From: Euclidia mi
Taxonomy: Eukaryota; Arthropoda; Insecta; Lepidoptera; Erebidae
Reading direction: 5' to 3'
Assembly: GCA_944739405.2 (NCBI GenBank)
Contig: OX123186.2
Location: 87,709,034-87,773,033, forward strand
Length of the DNA: 64,000 bases
Shown piece after piece: positions 22,462 through 33,450 of this stretch (positions are counted from its first letter, which is position 1; each line of letters opens with the position of its first letter). The notes below the pieces were generated by a model that made no database searches, was not told the DNA's origin, and saw only the letters and a program-made list of their open reading frames with translations. Position numbers and translations under genes: made by a program.

Positions 22462-23075
22462 TAGAGAATAAAACAAAACACACATAGGTAATATAAAAAT
22501 TCTTAAACTAAAATTACAGTTCCAGGTTCATTTTTTAAAACTTAAAAGTTTAAAGACTTCCAAACAATTATTAACTATCGCTTTACAAACAAACGAGAAA
22601 AACGTTATAAACTTTCTGCTTAAAATATTTCGGCACCTAAGTACCTACCTAATCTTAAATCTATTGCTTAGGTTTATACCTGACGTGAGCCAAGACTGAT
22701 CTGCCCATAGGCATACATACCTAAATAAATAAAATAAAGCTCCCTTACTACGTATCTGTATAAATACGATAAATTCAAAAACTACTATAGGTACGTTTTT
22801 TGTACGGTTTTCACACAGATCCTGCCACAGCCAAGTTTAGTATACTAATATTTTTGGTCATTCGTGTGCCAGCATTTTGAATTCATGTTTGTTCTAAATA
22901 ACAATTTAAAAGTGTCAATTCAGATAAATGAATATTTTATAACGAGAAAGCATAAAAAAGCTAAGTCAGCACTCTTGTTTTACACATTTTACCTAAAGAT
23001 TATAATTATACCGATATCGGTAAAGACAAAAGCGATATTTTCGAGTTCAAATAACTGGAAATAGCCAGTATCTAT
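22462..23075. other. No gene recognised
   Basis: AT-rich. The 66-codon frame at 22864 has no family feature. Confidence 0.35.
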
Positions 23076-23082
23076 TATCATA

Positions 23083-23616
23083 TCAGCCAAACGACGTCCA
23101 CTGCTGGACATAGGCCTCCCCCAAGGCTCTCCACACAGACCGGTCTTGAGCCACCCGCATCCAACCGCCTCCCGCGATCTTGACGAGATCGTCGGTCCAC
23201 CTTGCGGGGGGCCTGCCTCTGCTGCGTCGTCCGGTACGTGGCCGCCACTCCAGAACCTTTTTGCCCCAACGACCATCGGTTCTTCGAGCTATGTGCCCTG
23301 CCCACTGCCACTTCAGCTTGGCTATCCGGAGAGCTATGTCGGCGACTTTGATTCTACTGCGGATCTCCTCATTTCTGACTCGATCTCGCAGGGAAACTCC
23401 AAGCATAGCTCTCTCCATCGCCCTCTGAGTGACCTTGAGCCTTCTGATAAGGCCCATAGTAAGCGACCACGTCTCTGATCCATAAGTCATCACTGGCAAC
23501 ACACACTGGTCAAAGACTCGTCTTGAGACATTGCGGGATATCGGACGAGAATATATGTCGTAGCTTCCCGAACGCTGCCCAACCGAGTTGGATTCGACGA
23601 TTGACCTCCTTCTCAA
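23083..23616 (-). pseudogene. RTE LINE C-terminal domain
   Basis: 177 residues: VFDQCVLPVMTYGSETWSLT, AMERAMLGVSLRDRVRN, AKLKWQWAGHIARR, RPPARWTDDLVKIAGGGW, ending QQWTSFG. These are characteristic of the C-terminus of lepidopteran RTE LINEs. Confidence 0.88.
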
Positions 23617-23833
23617 AGTTGGACCTACCTAATTGGACTACTTGTCCAGGGGAAGTTGTCGACAAGTATATCACTTGTCGACAACTTCGAGCGTAGAGTT
23701 CCCAACATGAATAGGAGCAGGTACAACATGGACGTTCGACATGATTTTCGTCTTGTCCATGTTCATCTTAAGACGTACTTGTTGGGAGACTCTACAGAGG
23801 CCATCGAGCATTGTGCCTAGGTCTTCCATGGTC

Positions 23834-24118
23834 TCAGCCAGGACTACGATATCGTCTGCGAATCGAAGGTGAGTGATGTACTCGCCGTTGATGTTGATGC
23901 CGAGTCCATTCCAGTCCAGAAGCTTGAAAACATCCTGCAGCGCAGTGGTAAATAGTTTCGGGGATATGACATCCAGCCTGTCTCACTCCTCGCTGGAGTT
24001 GAATAGGTTTCGAACTCTGGTCGTGGAGGCTGACTGACATAGTGGCGTTTTCATACAAACACTTCAGCACTTCGATATATCGGTAGTCAATCCGGCACCG
24101 TTGGAGAGACTGTAGCAC
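23834..24118 (-). pseudogene. RTE LINE reverse transcriptase, central part
   Basis: Begins LQSLQRCRIDYRYIEVLKCL and reaches the B motif LQRGVRQ. It then shifts frame; the FADD region is readable only in another frame at about 23850-23900. Confidence 0.75.
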
Positions 24119-24942
24119 CGCCCTTTCTCATAGTCCACAAACGCTAAGCATAGGGGCTGGTTATACTCCTCGGACTTCTGTATAACCTGCCGCAGCGTAT
24201 GTATGTGGTCTATGGTACTATAGCCTTTACGGCAACCGGCTTGTTCGGGAGGCTGGAAGTCGTCTAGCTTGCTCTCGAGACGATTCGTGATGACCCTCGA
24301 AAACAGCTTGTAGACGTGGCTCAGAAGTGTGATGGGTCTGTAGTTCTTTAAGAGGGTTTTATCCCCTTTCTTAAAGAAAAGCACCACCACACCTCTGTGC
24401 CACGCCTGTGGCGTTTTACTCTCGAGAATGACGGAATTAAATAGCTTCCGAAGGGCTTCTCTAGCGGGTGCACCGCCAGCCTTCAGAAGCTCGCTCGTAA
24501 TTCCGTCATCACCCGGCGCCTTGTTGTTTTTGAGCTGTTTGAGAGCCACACTAATCTCGTGCATGCTGACGTCCGGGATATCTTCGGTATAGTGTCGGGT
24601 CAATCCAGCTCTAGGGTCTGACGCTGGAGTACTTGCGGGTTGTTGCGTTGTCGTGTATAGCTGTCCATAGAACCTTTCGATCTCCTCCAAGAGCTCAGGC
24701 TTGGACGATACGATTCTGTCATCCTCCGTCTTCAGCTTTGTCAGCTGACTCTGCCCAACAGACAGATCCCTCTGGAACACTTTGGATCCCTTATTCTGCT
24801 CGATCGCCTCACGAACACATTTTGTGTTGTATTGGCGGAGATCGCGAGTCAGAGACTTTGAGATCTGTCTGTTGAGGGGCCGATATTTCGGCATGTCGTC
24901 GGAGGATAGCAGAACCATCTTGCGCTTTTCCTCTGACAGCAC
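24064..24942 (-). pseudogene. RTE LINE reverse transcriptase, N-terminal part
   Basis: 292-residue frame with the linker KPELLEEIERFYGQLYTT, then ALKQLKNNKAPGDDGITSEL, FFKKGDKTLLKNYRPITLLS and CRKGYSTIDHIHTLRQVI. It loses frame at LAFVDYEKG, inside motif A. Confidence 0.85.
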
Positions 24943-24996
24943 GAGGGTCGGACCCGAGATCTATATGTTCTCTTGCTTTTCTGGGGCTTAAAGAAT

Positions 24997-26061
24997 TTAG
25001 CCCCTGTTGTATGGACAGCATCCACGAATCCGAAATCCAAATCCGTTACTGTACTCGTCCACATCTACGCATTCGCCCAGGCATTCGAAACGGTTCTTGA
25101 GTTCGAGCTGAAAGCTTTCGGGGTTTTGGATGTGAACCGGTGCCGGTCGGAGCGTGGACTTTATCAACCTCGACCGTTCGAGGCTTGTACAGATATTCAA
25201 TTTGCCTCTTACCATTCGGTGATCGCTCCCCACTTTAAGTGAATTGATCACGGAGACATCATTGAATATCTGCCTCTTCGTCGACATGATAAAGTCGATC
25301 TCATTTTTGGTGGCACCGTCTGGACTTACCCAGGTCCACTTGCGGCATTCTCGCTTCTTGAAGAAGGAATTCATCATATAGAGGCCTTCCTTCTCCATAA
25401 AGCTAGCCAGCAAGTGACCCCGAGAATTCCGATGCCCATAACCAAATTGCCCCACTCTCAGCTCATCACCGTCACGTTTGCCCAGTTTCGCGTTAAAATC
25501 TTCCATGGCCACGGTGTAAAGGGTTTTGAAGCCATGTATAGCCCGAGATATGTCCACGTACATGGCTTCCACCTCCTCATCGGGGTGCGTCGAGGTCGGA
25601 GCGTATACCTGTATGACCTTCAGCGAATACCGCTTGGATATTCTGAGTATAAGGTACGCTACCCTGCTTGACACACTCCCGATATTTACCACGTTGGTCA
25701 CGAGAGATTTGTGGACGATGAACCCGACACCACCTTGGGACTGTTGATCGCCCTCCCGGTAGAAGAGCAAGTTGCCGGAATTGAGAACTATCGAGTCCTC
25801 CCCCTGTCTTCGGACTTCAGATAGGCCTATGATATCCCATCGCAACTTGCTCAATTCTTCTTCCAGCTCGATAATCTTCTCGTCGGTCCGCAGTGTGCGC
25901 GTGTTCAGTGTTGCCAGGGCCAATTGTCGTTGGTGGTGGTAGCCCGATCTCTTCCGGAGATTCTTCGCATCCCTTGCCCCGCCATTACAATGGCCGCTAC
26001 CATAACCAGGACTAGCGGGGCCGCCGGGGACTAGGGGCCGGTTTTTATTGGTGTGGTTCAT
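24997..26061 (-). pseudogene. RTE LINE endonuclease domain
   Basis: 354-residue frame from an ATG. The EEP-type endonuclease motifs are LATLNTRTLR (Asn), IGLSEVRRQGE (Glu), VIQVYAPTS, MEDFNAKLG (Asp-Phe-Asn) and GSDHRMVRGK (the catalytic Asp-His). The usual Gly before DFN is Glu here. The last residues after HIQNPESFQLELKNRFECLG are out of frame with the downstream RT. Confidence 0.85.
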
Positions 26062-26313
26062 CTATGGGGGGATTTGCCATAATCACCACGCTTGGCAGGC
26101 GTATTGGCGATCACAGTGGCGGAAGTTTTTAGTGCTGGACGCTGCTGCCCATCTAGCAACTTGGGATTTACTTCCGCCAGATTCGGATGGTTTGACCGCC
26201 ATCTTTCGGTTGACTGCTTGCACTGGGGGAGATACTATGACAGGTAGCTACTCGTCAGAGTAACTCCGTCCTGAAAGTCGTCAGGTCCCGACGCCGCCCT
26301 TTTGCTTTTGCGG

Positions 26314-27320
26314 ACTATGTTATTTCGTATTTGTGCATGTACTAGCACATTGTAAATTGGTGTCAATTTAGTCTGAGAACTACGATTTTTATCAGTAGAA
26401 GCACAGAATAGCTTATTGTACTACGGGAGAAAAAAAAAACTAAATACCTACTTGTTAATGTCATCACAAACCATGTCCCATTAAATTGAACCAATTTAAT
26501 AAAGCTAGGTATTGAATATAGAACACGATTACTCACTCATTGTTTGCTTAACCGCAAAGTGAACATTGAACTCGGACATCCTGGGTAAAATAAATTCCTT
26601 GTGTAAATTATCTAAAACTTGTACTTACCCACCGTTGTAGAAACCGCTGTTTATAATTTTAAATAACATGCCTATTTATAATTTAATAGACGATAAAGAT
26701 AAAAAAAGATAGAATGTCGGTCATCCGTAGAGTTATTTCTCCAATCCTTCAAGATTTGGCATCAGTTGTAGTAGGTCTACAAGAGGTCTAAGTAGAGCGA
26801 GCCAAGGGGCTCGAGCGGCAACTTAACTTTATATTATATAACCTTCAGTTGATTCAAGGACTGTAGCATTCAAAAACATTGCAAGAGCAATAATAATATG
26901 TCTTACTACAGGCAGACATGAATTATAAATCATTGAAATCCGTGTAGTAAAATCCGTGGATAAAAAGAAACGGAATACCAAATTCGTTAATTATTTACAC
27001 ACCCCTAACAAAATGTAGGAATATAGAATAGCTAGCAAATACTTTGATATGTAGATTCTTACACAGTGCCTACCCGTGTAACTATGACTTTTATAGGTAG
27101 CATACGTGTCTGGTTTATCAAAATATTAATAATTTAACTTCGTTCTATCGTTGTCAATATTTGTTTTCCGATTCTCTTTTATCTTTTGTTAATATTTGCT
27201 CGCCTATTACACATCTAAGTCACTGAAACGCAAATTGTGCCTACTTACCAGCCTTAAAATCACATTTTATGACAATAAATACAAATATTTGCAGAAGTTA
27301 TACAAGTTGCTAAATCTATT
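26314..27320. other. No gene recognised
   Basis: AT-rich, no exon or repeat boundary seen. Confidence 0.35.
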
Positions 27321-27330
27321 TATCTATCTA

Positions 27331-27960
27331 TCGTCACGCCTGCCTCCCATTGGGGTAGGCAGAGACTATGGATCGCCAAATGCTCCGGTTCAAACACACC
27401 TCTTTCGCTTCCTCGACATTCATTAATCTCATCATACATTTTCGCCGGTTATGGGTACTTTTAATTTGGCCCTTTTTAGTACGTCACCTATTTGGTCGGC
27501 GTCTTGGGCTTTCGTATTTCTTCTTTCATCCATTCGTTCCAAATTTCCAAACCATCGCAACATTCCTTTTTCAATCTTTATCACTACATCTTCTTTAAGA
27601 CCACACTTCTCTCTTATCACACTGTTTTACACTTTATCTATCAGCCTTACTCTGCACATACTCCTCAAAGCTCTCATCTCCACAGCATTGAATCTACTTT
27701 CATGCTTCTTCTGCCATACCCATGATTCGCTACCATACATCAGCGTTGGCGCCAACACTCCCTGCTAATTTTGTTACTTTCACTCTCCTTTCAAAATCTC
27801 CCTCACATTTTCCATCTCTCGTAAACAAAGACCCTAAATACACAAACTCATTCACTTGTTCCAGTTTTTCATCTCCTATCATTACGTTACATTCAGTTAT
27901 ACTGTCTTCCCTCTCTATGACTATGACCTTAGTCTTGCTTACATTCACTAAGTTGCTAAA
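27331..27960 (-). pseudogene. LINE 3' fragment with the tail shared by SINE family B
   Basis: Minus strand. VFVIEREDSI-type RT thumb (VNEFVYLGSLFTRDGKCEGD), then EKGMLRWFGNLERMDERR and DQIGDVLKRAKLK, in broken frames. The 3' end reads CTCTGCCTACCCCAATGGGA then GGCAGGCGTGA. This is the stem-loop that ends SINE family B. Confidence 0.8.
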
Positions 27961-27964
27961 ATAA

Positions 27965-29940
27965 GTAAAAAATTAATAAAGGTGCTTAGTGCCTACGTGC
28001 GGTAGGTAGGGGTGGGTGGTAAGTTTTAATTTAAATTCTGAAAGGAGTAAAATGAGTCTCGTTAAGCAGTGGTCCGTTTACAAATACATTTGTTGATTAA
28101 TGTTTTATATTAAATTCTGTTCCCTTATATCGGATGTATTGACTAGGGGGACAACGATGGTAAATTACTTATGGTACAAATTTTGATTCCGTCATCAAAA
28201 TTAATTAAAATACTGATCACACAAATATCTACAAACTTTTGGACGTTATTCTGTGGCTCAGCTAAAATACATTTGGGAATTACGCAGTGAAAGTTGCGTC
28301 CGTCGATAGTTCCAAGAAACGATACATGTAGTGTATACCTCCATAACATTATGTAGACGATCATGTTGTTTCGAAAGAGGAAAATATAGTTGAAATTGGC
28401 ATAGAGTTTACCGCTACTACTACCTACCCAAAATAGATTTATCACACAGGTAGGTTTAGTATCTTATTCTCTTTCTTGCTCAGTAACAATCTTGTTATGT
28501 AGGTAGGTACTATAGTGGCAGGCAATGCCTACATGAATGAGCCGTAATTACTTTGAAAATTGCAAATCATTGTTATCACTTTTATCTAACTCTAGTGACG
28601 CGGTCGCCATTGAGGCCCGAATGGGTGAACCACGACGGTTTTTGTGTATTCGTCATAAATTCATGATACCTATGTCTGACCATCGTCACTTATATTTTTA
28701 CTTTTATTGTTATCTTGTATTATTTATTAATATATCTTGATGATCTTGTTGAATTTTAATCAAACTTCTGAAATCCAATTGCATTTTGCAAAAAAAGAAA
28801 GTCGCAAAAGTAAATGTATAATGGTGGCGCACATCTATCTGCCTAGATTTTAAGTACCTACGTATAAAGTGAGATATTTGCCTACTATTCATTGTGACGA
28901 AAAGAGGACGAAATAACTGTCGTTTTTGAGAGAAGAATGAGTGAAGTAGTAATCAGTTCCAAATGTTACAGTAGATATGAAAGAATTTTAGTGTAAGCAA
29001 GCAAATCCATATAACATCAGCAAATCCAGTCATTGTTAATAAATAAGAGGTTATTCAACCTATTTCAATGTCACTGCAAAATGAGTCAGTTCCGAGACTT
29101 ATAAAGGCATTGAAGATATCTAACTAGAAAATGTAGTTGTTTAGGTACCTATGGTGGATGAGAGTAGACAAATATTGTCATAGGCCTGTTTTTTATTTTA
29201 AGGTCTGCGGGGATAACCCGACGAAACAGTGCAGAAACTGTAATGATGATGGTAATTTCAAAAGCATTCTTGGCTCGTGTTTTTGTTTTGATTTTGGCAT
29301 TACAAATATATGACTCAGGACTTAAGGTTTAGCATAAATCTTACTCCACATAGTCTGTATACATCTGTTTAATAAAATTATGATGACAAACAACATTAAT
29401 TAGGTAACCAATTATAACGATGACATTGAATTTTTGACAAATTTTGTATGTTTTAAACTTTTTCTCTGCTGTACAAAATGTAGATACATATTGATAAAAT
29501 AATTGCTTATACCTATTGTAAGTACATATGTTTAAATCCTCTATTTGAAATTCAGCATATTCCAAATACTAATGACCGAAATCGACAAGGCTTATAAAAA
29601 GTGATTGGCGTTGTGACCAATCTTTAATAAGCCATTTAACGTATTTACTAAGATGGTGGCCTTCATGGTACCGACAATCTGATGTGATATTTTTATTCGA
29701 ATAAGTACAAAGTTCTATGTTGCATTATATTATTTTGCGAAACATTTACTGGCCTCCTTGCCTACACTTTAATTTCTTTCATGCCCTGTGCATGAGTCAC
29801 ACTGAAAGAAAAACAACGTTCCTCGTTGTTTTGAACTGCGTGATTCCCCAGCACTCCCCATACATACAGTATAAGTAGTATACATAGATAACTTCTAATA
29901 GCGTCACACCAGCGAAACGCTAAGGTCTCGTGATCGTCGT
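27965..29940. other. No gene recognised
   Basis: AT-rich region upstream of the bZIP gene. No exon or defined repeat identified. Confidence 0.35.
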
Positions 29941-29952
29941 AAACGAGCGATC

Positions 29953-30116
29953 TCATTGGTGCGCCGAGTTGACGTCATTTATTCTAACCAATGGTGAGCA
30001 CAAAAAGTTATTTTTAGAACATAATGTTGAGTAGTGGGGATACAGGAAAACTGTACGGCTAGTTCGGGCGCTCAACATTGCACAATATTTTCTGAGCTCG
30101 CACGGAGTGCACGTGA
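29953..30116 (+). promoter_or_regulatory. Candidate promoter of the Xrp1-like gene
   Basis: A cluster of known factor sites lies upstream of the first leader exon. There is an inverted CCAAT box (ATTGG, about 29955), a full palindromic CRE TGACGTCA (29970-29977), a CCAAT box (about 29988), a C/EBP-like ATTGCACAAT (about 30077) and an E-box CACGTG (30110-30115). bZIP-type sites upstream of a bZIP gene would allow autoregulation or ATF/CREB input; that is inference. Confidence 0.5.
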
Positions 30117-30285
30117 CGGTTGTTGCGATTTCTGAATATATTTAAAGTTGAAAGTAAATCAACAAAACTTTAAAAGTTATTTTACACTTAAAAAAAGGTT
30201 TAATTTTGCTGCTTTCTCTTCATTTGTTGTGAGAACAGCGAAACCCACATCCACTAAAGGCGTTACAGTATATGTTCGTAACGAG
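30117..30285 (+). other. Probable leader exon 1 of the Xrp1-like gene (5' limit unknown)
   Basis: Ends at a strong donor, ACGAG|GTGAGT. An ATG at 30272 opens a short uORF that crosses the splice junction and, if joined to the exon at 31683, stops after 17 codons. Confidence 0.45.
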
Positions 30286-31682
30286 GTGAGTTTAATAGTT
30301 TTTTTTCCTTATAAACTTATAATAAGTACTTAATTCAATTTTATTTACAAGCAAATACCAATTTACGTAATTTGGGTTAGTTGCTGACGTGTTATAGAGA
30401 GTAAATTTTTACATATACGAAATAAATTAATTATTGTGCAATAACTTAGGCGCGTCCTTTTTCTCGTGCGAATTGACTTTGGAATACAATGTTGTTTTAA
30501 ATGTTTAGTTACATAATTAATTTACGGTGGAATAAAAAACCAAAAATGTATTAATATCTAGTTATTTCGAAAGATAATTATGTGCGTCGGTTCTACTTAT
30601 GATTGAAGCATGTTCCGACTTGTCGAGACATGCCGGCACTGCAGTCACGTTGTTCCATCGGTCCTCTCGCTCGCACACAGTACCATGTTCTAGAAAATGC
30701 GCGACAATTTGATAGAATGCTGTGTGTCTGCCCTCTTCTATGTTTAATTAATGACCTTAAATTTTCCATTCAAGGTCTTGGCATTTGTGTGAGCTTCTGG
30801 TTTTATATTTCAACTAAGTTTAACTTGTACTAACTTTGGGTTCATAAATAATGGATGAATACTAAACAGTAGCTACGCAATACCTATACGAATATAATTA
30901 TACCGTCGACCCTCTTTTATATGTAGAGTATGTAGGGCTCTTTTTCTAAATATTATTAAAGTTTTCGGACTTTCTAGAGCTTTTTGTGTTTGATGTGTTG
31001 CAATTTTAATCAGTTTCATTTCTCATCATTAATATTTTCCTACAAAAATTGTATTTTTGCCAACCCACATTGATACCAATTCTTTTTCTTGTTTTTATCT
31101 TGGTGTGGTGACTTGGAAAGGCGCCAACGTTAAGAAGCCATACACGCCGGTTTCTCTATATTTAAAGCAAAAACACAATATGTACCTAATATTTAATTTT
31201 GGAATAGAAATATTGAAACGTTAAAGTATTGATACTTGGGTACCTGAAGTAGCAATATACTTGAAGGCGGTCGATATTGTATGTAGGTGTCCGCCTACCT
31301 AACATGATAATGTCGAGGTCTTTTGGTTGTAGTTACCTACGTCATAGCGATGTTATACTCGTTATGATCATAGATTAAATCTATGAAGCGTTGATTTTTT
31401 GTTACTTTATCACCTTCCACGTAATGATTGGGCAAAGATAGAGATCTAATAGACGCAGGTCACAGAGCAATAATAGGTTATAGTTACTCTGTGACGCAGG
31501 TAATCCCAAAGGTACATGGTACTAACGCGTACTTTTTATCTATAGCCTTGATATAATAATCTACTGTCTGTTTTGTACATCGTTGTAGGTTTTTTCCACT
31601 ATCTATTAAGATAGCGCTATCACGCAATACTATTTGTTCCATGGATGTTTCAGCCGTTTAATATACATTCTCTTTGTTGCAG
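30286..31682 (+). other. Probable intron, nothing else seen
   Basis: AT-rich, between the leader donor and the TTGCAG acceptor; no other feature recognised. Confidence 0.35.
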
Positions 31683-31764
31683 GCCTACCACATTCGGCAC
31701 CATTTTTTGGTTGGGAGCCTAAAGAGTTAAGATTTCATTAGGAGCTCAAGAAGAGTTCAAAGAA
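31683..31764 (+). other. Probable leader exon 2 of the Xrp1-like gene
   Basis: 82 bp bounded by the acceptor TTGTTGCAG and the donor AAAGAA|GTAAGT. It has no ATG, so it would be untranslated, apart from completing the uORF begun in exon 1. Confidence 0.5.
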
Positions 31765-33183
31765 GTAAGTAATAGCGTTCACTCTCCTCCCAAAAACGTT
31801 ACTTTCTTATGTTCACAGGCACAGGTCGAGATGGAGCTTGTAACAAAACGAGTGAAACTCGAAGAACAAAACTTTTTTCCCCTAATATATTGTTTCAGAA
31901 TCAGAATAAATTAAATTCACTAGTATGATTTCAAGTAACTTTCAAATAAATTTAATAATCAATTTTTGTATTAGAAGTAAAAAATAATAAAGTAAAATTA
32001 ATTTGGTCCATTTTTGACCTGAACTAATTTCTATTAATAATTATGTGCATAATTATGACATAATGATCTTTATCGCGTCCAAGTCCTTTTTCATTACATC
32101 CATTGTTCACGAGACCTTCCATGGCTCTATATCTTCACTTCACAAACTTAACAATTTGGTCCCCTGCTCTTCACATTAGTTTAACATGACTGATAAACAT
32201 CCAGCCAGCTATCACACAAACACACATGCACATATAACAATATGTGCAAACAGATAGACAGCGTAGGTAATTTCGATAGCGGTATGAGTGGTATGGACTC
32301 AAACGATACTCGTTACCGCTAATCGATATTTAATTTACTACATTTTTAGACATAGTTACTTTACTTTCTTTTAATTTTATTACATTTAAGTTACTAGAAA
32401 TAAGACTCATTTAGTTAATTACAATTAATCATTTTTTATTAGTTTATTGGTAGACAATAAGTTGATAGCATAATTAGAATAGTTCTGAACCAGTGTTTCC
32501 AGTCCTAATTAAGATAAGGCTTTAAACTAACTTTTAATATAAGTTATGTATATACTTAAATAGTACCTACTAGTATTACTAGTGGAGTTACTATACACCT
32601 AATCTTAATAGATCCGGATAGCAGCAATTTTCTAAACCTTAGCATGTAGGTTTAACATAAATTTTTCAGATTTTGTCTTGGTTCTTATCAGTTTTGAAGG
32701 GCGACTAATTAAAAGGGCAGGTGACATTATGTTGATTGCATAAGAGGTGGCAACTGATATAAAGAAGTTCTTTGTCTGATTTCCATTTTATATATTTACT
32801 TACATATCAAAATATTTATGCAATCATCATTCCTGTAATCATTATTTATACGTTTCTACATAATTATGTACACTTTCCATCCATAATATATTCATTGGTA
32901 TTTCGGTCTCAAGGCTACGACCTCACTGTCTCGTCTGTCTAAAAACTTGTGTAGGCACGGTTTCACAGTTTGCTTCTCAACAACATTTATATTTATCTAT
33001 ATCTACACACTTACATGTTTCCTATCAATTATGAATTGTTACATTCGTGTGATGCTTCTAAAATTGAACTCATTTTTATTTATGATTTGCAATTCCATTC
33101 ACAAACCTTCACGTATCCCCTGTTTCCCACGCCCTGCTTATAAGTATGCACATTATGTTACGTCGTATCATTTCTGTTTGTAG
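31765..33183 (+). other. Probable intron, nothing else seen
   Basis: AT-rich, ends at the TTTGTAG acceptor of the first coding exon. Confidence 0.4.
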
Positions 33184-33273
33184 TTCTATACAAAATGGTT
33201 GCTCAAAAGATCACCTGTCCGAGTCGGAGCGACGATTTCGGCAATCAATACGCCAAACCAAACACCGAAAGAC

Positions 33274-33450
33274 ATGGTTTTTTCGCAAACGAGTCTCAAG
33301 ACTCAAACTGTTTTGAAAGTGGTAAACCTAGATCGTTTAAAGAACGAAAAGAACCATCAGGTGAACGGTTCAACCGGAGTGGTGAATCGTATCGACGGAT
33401 ATTCAAACGCAGCGCCGTCTTCGCCAGTGCCAACAACCAGCTATACAGAG
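33274..33450 (+). CDS. Xrp1: Xrp1-like coding exon 1
   Basis: Residues 1-59, ending …PTTSYTE at ACAGAG|GTAAGC, phase 0. The exon itself begins at 33184 after a TTTGTAG acceptor. A second donor (33472, GTGAGT) would add seven residues in frame. Confidence 0.7.

Larger units (their letters stand above)
23078..26313 (-). mobile_element. Near full-length RTE-clade LINE
   Basis: Minus strand; 5' end near 26313, 3' end at the GGCTGATATG-type terminus (CCAGCAGTGGACGTCGTTTG). It encodes an apurinic-like endonuclease, then RT and C-terminal domain, with several frameshifts, so it is inactive. Its GC content is higher than the flanks. Confidence 0.85.

Noticed and set aside
23146..25747. Plus-strand ORFs opposite the RTE LINE
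   Set aside because: Shadows of the LINE coding strand.
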